From: Cryphonectria parasitica EP155
Lineage: Eukaryota; Ascomycota; Sordariomycetes; Diaporthales; Cryphonectriaceae
DNA length: 64,000 nucleotides
NCBI RefSeq assembly: GCF_011745365.1
Contig: NW_024468918.1
Span: 1,082,488-1,146,487 of the forward strand
Direction: 5' to 3'
A model generated the notes under the pieces. The model saw only the letters and a list, made by a program, of their open reading frames with translations, had not been told where the DNA came from and made no database searches. Position 1 is the stretch's first letter. Each line of letters opens with the position of its first letter. A program made the translations under genes and the position numbers. This document shows positions 33,759 to 45,981 of this stretch, piece by piece.

Positions 33759-36723
33759 GATTTTTGTTGTCTTTTTTTCGTCTTCCTTTTTTCTTCCTTT
33801 GTTTTTTTTTTCTTCCCTTTCCTGGAGGGAGAGAGCCCGTCGTGTATGCTCCTCCCCTGGCTGATGAGACCTTGACTTTTTCTCAGAGACTTCGAGTGTT
33901 GGCCTCTGCGGCTTCGGCGCTGGGGAGAGTAAAATCCACTGCAGTCCCCTCGAGTCGCCGCTAGAGGGCAATCCCAAGATATCTCCGCTGAAGTTTCTGG
34001 TGGCGCTGGCGAGACAGACCCATCCGCACCGTGCTGCGACGACTTAGGTCGAAGAGAGAGAAAGGAGAGGTTCGTCCGCCGTTGATGGCGATGATGATGA
34101 CGATGATGATGATAAATGCACGATGAGCAGCAGACCGCGTCCTGCTGTGGAAGGGCGGCGGATGGCTGCTCTATGTGGTCGATCGCGATCCGGATACGTC
34201 AGTTCGGGCTGTCGCAAATTTTGGGAAACCAACGAGCCAGATCGCGGCTCTGCGGGCGATGGACAAGGCTCGAAATCGGATGGGCAATCGGCGATAGGCG
34301 ATGGGTGGTGGGTTGGAAGGTGGTGGTCATGGACCTTGTCGAGAGGAAGTGGTGGTGGTGGTGGACAATGCAGGTTTTCTTTGTCGCGTTGAGCCCGGGC
34401 CGGGTACAGGTGGGATCGGTCTTTCGGCTTGATGCTGGGGCTGCAGGAGAGACCGCCCACACGAGTATCGCGATACCACAAGGCGTGGTGTTGTGTGGGG
34501 TGGCGAGTGGGTGTGGGTGTGGGCGTGTCGAGTTGAAGTCGAGTTGAGGTTTGGAGTTGCAATTGAGGGTTAAAATCGCCGAGGAGGACCACAGCAGAAG
34601 GGGGTTTGTTGGTGGTGGTGACCTGACGTGATGTGCAGCCGCAGCGCAGTGCAGTGCAGCCTTAAACGTAAACGGGATAAAGCCACGCTTGTCGCAGGCG
34701 AGGCGGCCGCGATGAGCTGAACTGAGCTAACCCCCAGCCCGTGGTTGCGATGCCGGTGAAGGTATAAGTGTGCAGATGCAAAGCCAAGATGCTAAATCCG
34801 CAGCGATAGCACGAGTTGCAGGTGAAGATGGTGGCAACTCTTCTCTTCTTCTATTCTTTCTTCTTTCCTCCCTTTCTTTGACGTCTTCTCAAGCTTCCAA
34901 CACCAGGTCGAGTCCTCCTGGTTCTGTTGCCTCCCGTTTCCGTTGAGGAGTGATTCGTAGTGAGTGGATCCTCTGCACACGCAAACACCCGTCACCTTTT
35001 CACTATGTACTCACTTACACATACTATAGCACGCTATACATAGTACAAGATGAAGCAGCTATTGATGCGGCTCCAGCTGCAAATTCGAACTCGCAAGTCG
35101 GTGGGGCACTTCAGTGTACCCTCTCACAGACCAGTATCTGTAGCTATACCTGTGATAAACCTCGCTCATCGCCCAGGTTGTCACGGTCGGTCTGTGAATC
35201 GACCCCTTACAAATCAGTTCTTGGGTGAGGCAGTGTGTAAGGAGGGGTTTCCAGATACAAGTTTCTAGCAATACAAAGCAGCCAATGACAAGTTCCCACT
35301 CGAAAACCATTGATTGTGCGTATCGTCATAGCTGCCTCCCACCTGCTCCCTCTCTGTCTCTCGTTTTCACTCTTGCCCACTTTCTCTTGTCACACTGCCA
35401 TTGCCGATCCCAAAATCCCACACTATACACCCTAGTCTCGCCTCGCGCCTAATCCAGGGTTCAGGCAAGCAGGCAGGCTAACAGGCTAGCAGGTCACGTC
35501 AGCTCTCTCCTTCCCACCAAGGCCGAGCACTTATCATCAGTCCACGCCAAGACAAGGCAAAGAACCCAAAGAGAACAACAAAATCAAGGCAAAAACAAGG
35601 CAAAAAGAAGAATAAAAGAAGAAAAAGATTGGGTGGAGGAAAAAAAAAAAACAGAAGGCAAGTGACACTGACCGCTACTGCCAACCGTTACTTCAAATCA
35701 GTGCCAGCGTTCTTGTTACTCCACTTCTACATTTAATATGCCTGCATAGAATGATGATGGATTTTGCTAATGGCGGTCTGTTGGTCCATGAATTGCATCC
35801 AAGATTGGTGCTGAGGTTGGAACGATGTGCTGCTGCTGCTGATGAGGAGGAGGAGGACAACGGCAATGATGAATAACGAGCAACGCAGCATGATGACTGA
35901 GTAGATATTGTCTGATGTACTGTCTGCTTGTCAACACTGTCTCATTCTTCGTCTCCTTCGTCTGCCTCCTCCTCCTCCTCCTCCTCCTCCTCCTACTCTT
36001 CCCTGTCTCTGCCTGGCTTCTACTACTAAACTGGTCTTTGCGCAAGGAAAAGACAGTAAGGAAAAGTCGAATAAAGCGGGTTGTGACGGGAGAGAGCCTG
36101 GGCCTCTTTGCTAAGATTGGAGGTATATTCTAGTACTTGACACTTAACAATCAACAATTGCCACTGTAGTAGTAAGTCGCTCACCAACCTTTCGAGACAA
36201 TCACCGAATGTGAGAAGCATGTTCACGTGCATGTGTCACACGGCAGCTCTCAACTCATCGCCACAACATCATAGTATCAAGTCTAGTGCTTTTGCATCTC
36301 ATTCAAAACTTCTATACCGAGAAATACATTTCAGCCAACGCCCGTGGCCCAACAACAGTCGCTTCCCGCTAGACATGGTGATGGCTGCTTCTTTCTGAAT
36401 TCTGCCTTGGGATGTCTCTCCCTCTTTTATCATTTTCTCTCTGGCAGTGTCCCGTGTTGGTCTTGACATGCTCAACCTCCCGTCCCATAGACCCGCTCGC
36501 CTCACCCATGTCCCGCGGTGCCCTGTTGCTCCTGGCAATCTATCTAGGTGGCCATGATTCCAATATGCACCTGTCTGGTGGCGATCTCTTTTCTTTTTTC
36601 CCCTTCTTTCCGTGTCTCCGCGGTTTAGGCTCTGCAGGGGGGGGGGAGGGAGGGGCGCGCCTCATCCCCCTCCTAGAGCCCTCACGTCTCGCCACGGCTC
36701 ATAGTGTTCCTCTCTATCCCGCC
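33759..36723. other. INO80 promoter/leader and intergenic region
   Basis: 3 kb between the INO80 start and the ARB1 stop (both minus). Contains GAT repeats at 34088-34112, GGT-rich and poly-T tracts, a poly-A run (35640-35651), a CTC repeat (35967-35994) and a G-run (36638-36648) close to the ARB1 3' end. Short open frames are repeat-driven. No gene recognised. Confidence 0.5.
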
Positions 36724-38865
36724 TCAGACCGCACCGGCTGCAAGCATCTTCTTGCGCAGGTAGTTCTTGTAGTCTCCGATCGAGCCATCCCAAGGCTTGA
36801 TCGTCTTGTTCTCACACACCAGGATCTGCTTGGCGATCTTGTCCAGCAATCTGTAGTTGAAAATCATATCAGTCATGACGCTGTCTCCACTATTGCTTGT
36901 GGTGGGAATGTTGGGGGAAGGGGTAAGAAGAAAGGAGGAGGATCGTCACAAGAGAGGAAGGCGACGTCTGAAACATACCTGAAGTCGTGACTGACGACAA
37001 TAACACCTCCTGTGAATGCGTTGATGGCATCCGCCAGACTGTCGATGGTCGGGATGTCCAGGCCGTTGGTAGGCTCGTCGAGCAGCAGCATGTTGGGGCT
37101 CTCGATGGCCAGCAGCGCGAACACGATACGGCTCTTCTGGCCCTCGGACAGCGTGCCGATGAGGGCTGTCTGCGATTCACCCGACAGACCGTACTTGCCC
37201 AGTTGCTGCCGCCAGTACTGGTAGTCCTGCGAGCGGTCCTTGTACTTATCGCGCACAAAGTCCAGTGCCGACTTGGTGAGATCCAGCTGCTCGGCAGAGT
37301 GCTGCGAGTACATGCCCAGCTTCAGGTGAGTGTGCCGGCTGACGTTGCCCGCCGTCGGCGACAGCTTGCCCGTCATGAGGCGCAGCAATGTTGACTTGCC
37401 CACGCCGTTGGGTCCCACCAGGGCCGTCCGCGAGTCCATATCGAAGCCGAGGTCGATGTGGCGGTACAGGTCGTCCTCCGGCTTGCCCGAGTACGAGAAG
37501 GTGACGTCGTCGAAGGATAGCACGGGCGGCGGCAGCTTCTCGACGTCCGCAAAACGGAAGCTGAATACCCGGTCAGGGATGACGGGCTGGATGAAGCCGT
37601 CGGCCTCCATCTTGTCCAGGATCTTCTGGCGGGACTTGGCCTGCCGGACCAGGTTGGCATAGGTACCGGCGCTGGCGATGAACTTCTTGATGTGGGTGAT
37701 TTCGTCTTGCTGCTTCTGGTAAGCCTTCATCTGGTTGGTCTCCTGCTCCTCGCGCGTCTTGTTATATGAGTCGTAGTTGCCACCGTAGTAGAGGAGCTTC
37801 TTCTCGCGCATGTCAATCATATTGGTGCAGACACCGTTGAGGAAATCCATGGAGTGGGAGACGAGGATCAGGGTGCGCTCCCACTTCTTGAGGTACTCCT
37901 CGAGCCACACGCAGGCTTCGAGGTCCAGATGGGCAGTGGGGTCGTCGAGCAATAGCAGGGTGGGCTTAACGAAGAGGGCCTTAGCCAGGGCAACACGCAT
38001 CCTCCAACCACCAGACATGTCCTTGGTCTTCTTGTGGATGGTGACCTTATTGAAGCCAAGACCGGTCAGGATGAGCGAGGCACGGGTAGCGAAGGTCGAC
38101 GGGTCCATCTTGTCCATATGCTAGCAGTCGACAAACCAACAGGCCATGTTAGTGGACAGCATCCCTTATTGATTTATTCGTGGCAAGACGCGGGGGGGGA
38201 GGGGGAGGGTGGTTTGGGTTGATCAGACGTACATCGTAGAGATCCATCAGGACGGGGCTCTCCGGGCCTTCGTCCTCGAGCAGCTTTTCAGCCAGCTTGT
38301 CGAGGCGCTCCATCTCGTTCTCCGCCTCCTTGACGACCCATTCCAGGGCGCCCAGTTCGGATGGCGGGGCACCCTCATTGAGAAGATAGATATCGACGTG
38401 GGGAGGAATAGGATACTCGCGGGCGGCGATGGCCTTGAGGAAGGTACTCTTTCCACAGCCGTTCTCGCCCAGCAGACCGTAACGACGGCCAAAGTTGAGC
38501 TCGAGGGTGCCATCGGTGATAAGGACGCGGCCGTGGAAGACGAGACTGCACGAGGAGATCTTGACGTCGCGGGAGGAGACGACGGAGGAGAGGACGCCGG
38601 TAGTGACACGGTCAGACAGGCCGTGCTTGTCCATCTGCTCTGTCAGGCGCTTGACCTCGCCCAGCTTGTCGGCTGAAGTGGCGGGTTCGTCAGACTCTAT
38701 GGGGTTGCCAAAGGCATCAAGCTGAGGCGGTGTCTCGTCGCCGTTGACGGAGCCGGCCTTGCTAGCATTCTTAGAGCCAGCCTTTGATCGGGAGGCGACC
38801 GTCTTCTTGTCTTTGCCATCAGCGGCCTTCTTGGCCAGTCTCTTCTCCTTGGATGCGGACACCAT
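36724..38865 (-). CDS. ARB1: ABC-F ATPase ARB1 (ABCF2-type)
   Basis: Three exons: 38865-38233, 38120-36979, 36850-36724; 633 aa. Twin-ATPase ABC-F protein without membrane domains; Arb1 acts in 40S and 60S ribosome biogenesis and quality control, shuttling between nucleus and cytoplasm. Seen: a Lys-rich N-terminus; first cassette with Walker A GENGCGKST (133-141), signature MSGGWRM (246-252) and Walker B followed by LLDDPTAHLD; a linker with the Gln/Lys-rich helix; second cassette with GPNGVGKST (447-455), LSEGQKSR and LLLDEPTNGLDIPT; C-terminus WDGSIGDYKNYLRKKM. Asp in place of the usual Glu after the first Walker B is a family trait of Arb1, not damage here. Introns: GTACGT...CTAG (phase 0) and GTATGT...ACAG (phase 2), both restoring family sequence. 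Confidence 0.95.
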
Positions 38866-39946
38866 CTTGAATGGGTTGTCTTGGCTCTGGGGGAAGGCAG
38901 ATAAGCGAAGAAAGGCGTAGGAAAGGTTGAGTAAAGGGCAAATTTAAGAAACCCTCTTTGATGGAGAAAACCCCGTAAAACAAAGAGAGGTGTGATGGGT
39001 GGTTGGTTAGTCGCCTGGACTTGGTTGGAATAAGGAGGGTTGATGGAGGAGGGCGGGGTGGGAGGGAGTGAAGGTATTGATGGTCGTGATGATGAAATTC
39101 GAGAAGAGGAAAAGAAGAAAAAAAAGAACTTTAGGTTGAGAAGAGGCAAAGTTGGGTAGGTGGGGTGAAGGAGGGGAAACAATCAGAACTTCCCAGTTAG
39201 CCTGGCACGCTGGTCATCTTTTGGTGGGTGGCACTGCACTGCTGCCCAGCCTGCCAGCCTGTGCCTCAATGCAGCGAGCGAATGTGCAGGGGATGCATTT
39301 AGCGTTTGCCAGGCCAGGAATCAGAACTGTTCTTAGTGGGCGCCTGCGACGTCTTTAGGTGGGGGCTGCGGGGTCCACCGCCTCTGAAATCTCTGCCGAA
39401 TTTTACAGCGTACTGTACTAAGTTACTTAGTAAGTACTGTGACCACTACTGCAAGTGGGCTGCTGACTCAGTCGCAGGATTCGAATTGGTCCATGTATCC
39501 TCATTTTCTTTGCATCAACAACAACTATGCTAAGTCCAGCCGTCTGTGAGGTCCAGAGTCATCCAAGGTTTCCTTCTTGAGCTTGCATCCCCAGAATGAG
39601 AACAAACGTTGATCCGCGACGACGACGACGACGACGACGACGACAGTTTTGATTTGTAACGATCTCGTCATTGAAATCCCTGAGCGATCAACGAATCCAG
39701 TTCGGTAATGCTATGTACAGGACCAGGAATGCTCGTCTTCAGCCACAATTATGTCTTCATAAAGTAATCATACAGCAAGGAGACCAGACTCTGTGATTCT
39801 GTGCTTCTCTTATCTCTCAACATTGGGCCCGCCTTTCTATGTGTTGTACGAGTAGAAAGAATTGGACGCTGGCCTCACCGCTCTCTCTCCCTGGAAACCT
39901 TCTCAAGGTTGCATATGTGCAGACTGCGCTCGGCAGACTGACACCT
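38866..39946. other. ARB1 promoter/leader region
   Basis: 1.1 kb, pyrimidine/purine-asymmetric near the ARB1 start (GA-rich on the plus strand at 39020-39130). It holds a pure (GAC)9 microsatellite at 39618-39644. No gene recognised. Confidence 0.5.
39618..39644. repeat. (GAC)9 microsatellite
   Basis: Nine perfect GAC units outside any gene. Not CRISPR: there are no spacers. Confidence 0.95.
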
Positions 39947-40568
39947 TCAAGCTTGTAACGATGGCATAAGAGGGGCCGTGTTGAAGCCAATGACGCCCTC
40001 AGCTACACAAAGCTGCGAAGAATCTAATGATGTTATGGCCACGCGGCGTCCGATCACACCACAATCGTCGGCAGAGAGAAGAAGATGCTGAGGCAGCTGG
40101 AACTCTGTAAATCCTGAATTATCGGCGTCGACACCAGAGAATCTCGTTGGCAGAGTGAGGCTGTTGAACAGCTTGCATTTAGTCCACGGTACGCTCAGGT
40201 CTCCGGTGCAGCTGGGCCAGGGGCAGCGGGTCAGCTCAAGTGGACACGGCATCCAGACAGGGAGGAAAGACTTGGGAAAGGACTGACAATATGCTCAATG
40301 TCAAGTCATGGTCTGGACAACATGGCCCAGCCGGCGTGAATCTGACATGAGTGGCCAAAGGACTTCCATGATCCGTCTTGTTGAGAAATACAACCATCCC
40401 TGAGAGATTTGCAGAATCCGCACCAAGTGCTGCAGCATTGGAGGCAGTAGGGGTTAAGACAGCAATGGCCCCAAAGCGTCGAGGGTCTTCAGCAATGTCA
40501 TCACTGCCACCGCACATCGTGTAGAAGTGTGTAAGGAAATTCGAGGCTCTATTCGCGACGAGCAGGTC
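39947..40568 (-). CDS. 3' part of an unrecognised gene, perhaps a relic
   Basis: Two exons can be joined: 40568-40347 and 40282-39947, in phase 0, giving 185 open codons to a stop. The upstream acceptor is good (pyrimidine tract and CAG ending at 40569); the inner intron has a weak donor (GTCAGA) and a TCAG acceptor. Within the product: MCGGSDDIAEDPRRFGAIAV, GMVVFLNKTDHGSP, a Cys-rich RCPWPSCTGD segment and WTKCKLFNSLTLP. Composition is protein-like, with potential N-glycosylation sites and paired Cys, suggesting a secreted protein. I do not recognise the family. I could not find a 5' exon with a start codon or signal peptide that splices in phase, so the gene may be truncated or decayed, or its start may lie in an exon I missed. 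Confidence 0.35.
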
Positions 40569-43500
40569 CTGAAAGAACAGTGAAATCGTAGTAGGTGGTG
40601 TATGGTGAATTGATTCTACGATACCAATAATTCAGGAATTCAACGTGTTTCCTGCGAGCAGGTGGGCATATATTAATCAGGAGGTTGTGAGGGTGGATAC
40701 GCTCCTCCTCAGTACTTGGTCTCTCCTCGGGTGATTGAGTACTTAAGTACTCATAACTATACCTCACCAAGGTAGGCTTCACGTTGGCTTAGTGCTTGGT
40801 ATGGAGTAGAATTCGGCTAACCGAGCACGGCGAAAACATGCTCATCTGCTAGAAGGCTATGCTGTGGGCGGACAATTGTTCTCGAGCAATTTTGCTGCTA
40901 AAATGCACCCGCGACGAGGTTTGAGCAGGTTTTGGGCTGAAATACTGGATCCATCTGAGCAAGTTTCTTGCCATCAAGTCCATTTACAGTCTTGATGAGG
41001 GGTGCAAATTGCAACATGTGAGCAATTTTACAACAGCTACAAGGCACGACTTATATATTATCACATGCAGGAGTGAAACGCTAAGTCCTCGAATCTTGTA
41101 ACGAGAAGGCGAGACTGCAGTATTTTCGAGGACAGCGCAATAGATACTTTATCGTAATCACCAACGAGAATGGCCTCACGAGATCCCTGATGCAGTCGAA
41201 ATTTGCCATTGACTGGAGGAGTCTGATTATTTACGGATCGTCTTGGATCATCTGGCAGTCATCATCGAGATCGACTCGTGGTATTGATCCCTGGCTCTTG
41301 TCATGGAAAGCCTTCGCGCAGCTTGAGAGCCAGGAAAGGGACTGGACGTATGTTCATGGGTAAGTCTGGATGGGGCCAATTGCAAGCGTCTCTGCAATAT
41401 TATTGCCACGAGGTCTCAGACAGCTCAGAGGAAAAGTCATCAAGATGTTGTCTCACGACTGACTCCGGTGGTGGTCGAGACCCATCCTCAAACTGGATCT
41501 AAATGATAGCTGTATTGGCGACCTCGGGCTCAGGACGACCAAAGACTGCATAGAATTGTTATCGCATTCTCGAAGTGTTTGTTACGAAGCATGTTCCTCA
41601 ACAGTGAGTTCTCATTGGTTTGTCAGTTGGCCTCGGCCATCGTGCATGCGGACTCTCTCACACAACACATGTCCTTTTTTTTATTCTTTTTCTTAGCCCT
41701 CTCCCTATTATCACTTTTTCGCTTCTTGTTCTCCAATTTTGCTATACATTCAATCTTCTCACCGAGATGGAAATGTTCAATTTTTGTTTGTCAATTGCTC
41801 TTACGAATCTTGTTATATCGCTTGCATTATGGAAATGTCCTGAGCCATAAATCATACGAACTCAGCAGGTTTTGTTTCCTTGAGTGTAGCTGAGAGGAGG
41901 AACATATCTGGCAAAAGACGACGCCGTGAATTCTACTCAGACAGTGGCTTGGACCGAGCACAGCCTGAATCATGTGTGTTTGAAACGTGAGACATTGCTC
42001 AAGTCTAGAAGCTAGCTTGCTATATCACGATGTGCATATTAGATCTTCCTTTTTTCCAAAGTAAACTACGGTACATTTCACGCCTCGACTGAGGCAGCCA
42101 TGCGCCGCATTCCTGTGAGAGACCCTCCGTGCAATGTTCTCGGTTAGTCCCGACTATTCAAATGGCCCGCGTCCTATTTGAAAGCTGATTTTAGAGTGCT
42201 TACTTTTTCCGAAGGGCCACAGGCGTGATCGGCTGGCCGCATACATGTAGATCAGGAAAGTTTACCCCCTCTTCCTATTTTTTCTTCTTCTCTTGTCCTA
42301 ACGAGTAATTACAATATGCATACAAGGCACGGCAGATGTAACATCCTAAGCAAAACAACAAGAGGCTAGAGTGCTAGTCATGCATAAGAGCTCCGACCTT
42401 GCACATTTAATCTATTTAAGCTAGAGACACGGCACGTAAGAAACATGGCAGAGCTGTGATTGGAGGGAACACCGTCCATTCTCGCGTCTTGATTATTACT
42501 ACAACGCGCTTGCTGGCCTTGACCTTGTTATTCGACACAAATTTTAGATGAGGTCAGCAGCACAAGACTGAGGAGAGGCAACGGGAACCTGCATAGTATA
42601 TATCAATCGATACAAGTCGTCCCGCACAGCTTTTTAACGGTGCTACAACGTTTCTGGCACCCAGAACAGAATGGAAAACTAGCCTGCCTGCCTGGGAACA
42701 CATGAAGCCGGCCTGATGGGTCAAAAAGTCTCGGGAAGAGAAAGAAGAAAACAAGGTTGTGTACGCCAAGTACAAAGGCCCTGCAAGGGAGCCAACACAC
42801 CTCTTTTAGTCCCGCTCTCTTGATGTGTAGCGAGAGGCAAAGAAAAGACCCCACAGCAGGTATTTTCCTTCTTTCTTGGGATTGCTTTTGCCAGCAGGCC
42901 GCTGTTTACAGCCAGCCGTGGCTTTGTCTAGTGTGATGCGGTCCCGAGCAGCATATAGCACTTCGTACGCCGCCCCCGTTTGTTCGTATGGTTTTGCTGC
43001 AAGAGATCCCACTACAGATGCAATCTAAAGCAAGCCCAGGCTAGACACAAGGTGCATGAAACAAAAATCCTCCCGTTCCGTGAGGCAAGCCTTGGTGTGG
43101 CTTCATTTCCAATCGGGGATGAGCCAAGGAAGTAAACAATATATGTACTGCACAGTGACTGGAAGGAAATTTTGTGGCCCGCAGTTTAAAGCATAGACTT
43201 GACTCGGCTGGTCACATATTGGTATACTCAAATAAAGCATGCTTTTCCTCCCCCCGCCATCATGATTTCATGTGGTTTGCCAGCCGAGGCGTTTTTTCCC
43301 CCCCTTCCTTTTCTTCCCACCTTAAAGCAATGACAGTGATTAGTTGACAAGATCTTTACTTCTGCGTGTCGTCTTACTATGGGGCTAAGCCGTTGGCTCC
43401 GTCTCAAGCAGCGACATAATTGAAGCAGCAGACAAGGGGGGAGGAGGAGCTGAGCGGGAGCCCTGTCAGACCCTGCCCACCTTGGCTGCGTCGTGTAATT

Positions 43501-43935
43501 TTTATGGCGAGGCTCTCGGGAAGATACATGAGCCTATCTCAATGACGGGTGGAAGAATTCTGCATAGACATGGCCGCTAGAATGCTATCATCCGTCCCTT
43601 GTTCCGCCGCCCCCTGCTGACCGAGCGCCGCCTCAGTCATGGATTCTCGGCTTGCTTTTGTGGATACGATGGGAGGTTGGTTAATGTGAAGGGTGGAGGG
43701 GGTTTGGCCAAGCAGATGGAAGAGGCTCAACGTTTGCTCCCATGGAAGATGGCTATAAAGGCCCTCCCAGGTCATCTACCATGAGGGATGATGATACTCT
43801 TCTACTCAACCTCACAGACACAGTGTTTTATAAGCAGTGTCAATCAAGCCCAGTCCGAGGCTATCCACTCTTTTTTCTTCTTGACATTCGTTTTGTCGTC
43901 CAATTCTTCTGGTTAGACTGCACTTTATTCGCATC
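40569..43935. other. Gene-poor, A+T-richer region
   Basis: 3.4 kb with more stop codons and lower G+C than the flanks. Only short, unconvincing open frames; no splice-supported gene, no tRNA-like fold, no terminal repeats. It may be old, mutated repeat DNA, but no identifiable element remains. Confidence 0.45.
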
Positions 43936-45558
43936 ATGCCTGTGGTAGTACTCCGTCTAGTGTTGCTGGCTATAGGGTGAGAATCTTCTATGTAACGACC
44001 TTTTCAAGAAAGGGCAAAAGGATCGTCACCACCTAGGCAAGACTTGACTAACACAATACAATATCCCAGAGCCAGCAGCGTCCTCAGCTATGAGATGCCC
44101 AACGAGAAACCCCACGTGCTGAAGGACAGACAGGAGTACGGTTGGCCTACTCCTACAGTCACAGAGACAGTGACGGTCCTCGAGTCTTGTGCACCGTCGA
44201 CTGTTACAGTCTCGGTCCAGATCCCCTGCACTTTGACGTCTAGGGTATCTGGACTGCTTACCACCACTGGCACAGGAAGCCTCCCGTCTTCCTACAGCAC
44301 TGGACCTTATAATAATGGCACTTCCATCACCTCCTCCGCCCAGGGCACAGGAACAGTGCCTCTGTCGACTGGCATATCCTCGGTCGGCCCTGTCTTAGTC
44401 TCTGGATCCGCGACATCGTCTTCTTCCTTGAGACCTCTCAATGTGACCGGCACCGGACTTCCTCCTCCCCCGCCATCGCTCACGACTTACCCTTGGGGTA
44501 ATGCCTCGTCCTGGGGAGGGTATCACACGGGCACTGGGACCGGATACAGTACTGGTGTTTCAAAGCCGAGCGGTCTTAGCAATACTTCATCAACTGGACC
44601 CTTTTCCTATACCACTGAGTCTTCTGCTGCTGGAACCGGTGTAAGCCCTTCGGTGTTGACGACCACTGTCTACCTGAACACCACAACAACACCGTTGACT
44701 TGGCTCACAACTGAATGGTCGAGCCAGGGCACGGGATATTCTTCTTCGGCCGCGCCCGCAAGCGTCTCTTTCTCTTCTTCTGGGAACTTCACATCCACCA
44801 TCACCCTCAGCACGACGCAGACCATCATCAGCTCGGCTGAAGCCACTTCCACTGCACAGAGCAACAGCAGTCTCCCGGGTCTGACAAGCTCTGCTCGCCC
44901 ACAGGGCAACGAGACCGTCAGCCCCAGCTATCTGTCCTCGAGAACTGCCAGCTGGTCATCGCAGACCATCACGTCTGCGGCTGCCAGTGTTACCCTACCA
45001 GCTTCGGGCAGTAACTATTCCTCCAGCAGCACCAGCGAATCCACCTCTACCCTCACGGTAGACACAACCCTGACGACTACGCAGACTTATACCCTCACTT
45101 CTACGTTAGAATCGGCGACTGGCTACTACAACTCCACTACCATCTCTGTGGGAGCAGCCAGTGGGTACACCAGCCTTTCGTCATCGTCGTACTCCTTCTC
45201 GTCGGTTGTGTCTCCGCTCCCAAGTGCAACCAACACTACCACATCTTCTCCTACATCCCTAGAACCATCGTCCTTCTCCACCGCCCTCAAGACAACAACA
45301 AGCTCAGCCCCAAGCCCGCCGTCTTTCACACCTCTGCCCTATGGCGGCGGCGGAGGCGGGGATGACTATCCAGGTCATGGGCACGGCGATGGCGATAGAC
45401 CTGGCGAGGGCGGACATGCTGGCGGGGATGGCTATCCAGGCGACGAAGGACATCGCGGAGGAGGCGATCCCTGGACTAAGAGTAAGGGCCGTTCAGGAGA
45501 AAAGGGTCGGACTCCAGGGAATGGATGGGGTAATCCTTTCCGTGGAGGGCACTGGTGA
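43936..45558 (+). CDS. Secreted Ser/Thr-rich mucin-like protein with Gly/His/Asp tail
   Basis: Two exons: 43936-43976 and 44070-45558; 509 aa. Exon 1 encodes only 13 full codons (MPVVVLRLVLLAI) and ends with GG; the 93-nt intron has donor GTGAGA, branch CTAAC and acceptor CCCAG. Joining gives GASSVLS, completing a classic signal peptide of about 20 residues. The mature part is dominated by Ser, Thr, Gly and Pro with TVTETVTV and STLTVDTTLTTTQTYTLTSTLE motifs, as in O-mannosylated fungal wall or adhesin proteins. The last 75 residues change sharply to a Gly-rich, His/Asp-rich stretch (PGHGHGDGD, GGDGYPGDEGHRGGG) ending in a basic segment and Trp. There is no GPI hydrophobic tail, so release or wall association through sugars is more likely. 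Convergent with the NAD kinase gene. Confidence 0.75.
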
Positions 45559-45981
45559 GAAAGAAAAGGAAGGATGCCATAGTGGACAGTAGGCCATGGA
45601 CACAACAACATCAAGAAACACAACCCTCACAAAAGTGTTGTCCTCCTGATGGTGCGAAGTGTTCAGCAACACAGGCCTCGCACATACCTCCCTCCTACTG
45701 CTCTCTTTAGCTCATGATGTGGCAGTGGGCTCTTCTCTTCTTGACGCTCCTTGGCTGCCTAATATTGCAACGTTAATTACATACATATTTTGAATACCTC
45801 TGCTGAGCAACAATACATACATGCATACATAATTCTCTCTCATGACAGCCACTTTGTTTTCGTATCACTCGCTTGTGTCCAACGGGAGGTACGTTGATTC
45901 TGCCTGGTGAGAAAGCCTCGAATAATGGTAAAAAGAAATGAAAAAGGAGACCAAGGCATCAGCAATGAATGACAATGCTCG
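45559..45981. other. Convergent 3' intergenic region
   Basis: Presumed 3' UTRs of the mucin-like gene (+) and the NAD kinase (-). Contains ATAC/ATGC-type short repeats at 45779-45832. Nothing else recognised. Confidence 0.5.

Noticed and set aside
33759..33977. N-terminal extension of INO80
   Set aside because: The frame is open, but the first residues of the family (MEPN) start at 33758 and the extension contains no ATG in a suitable context.
36979..38120. Asp for Glu after the first Walker B in ARB1 as a possible loss of activity
   Set aside because: LLDDPTAHLD is, to my knowledge, characteristic of the Arb1 family, so it is a conserved trait and not damage.
39470..39500. GGATTCGAATTGG, similar to a tRNA T-arm
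   Set aside because: No acceptor stem, D-arm or anticodon stem can be folded around it on either strand.
39618..39644. Regular short repeats as a possible CRISPR array
   Set aside because: Pure (GAC)9 without spacers; a eukaryotic microsatellite, as are the other tandem tracts in the window.
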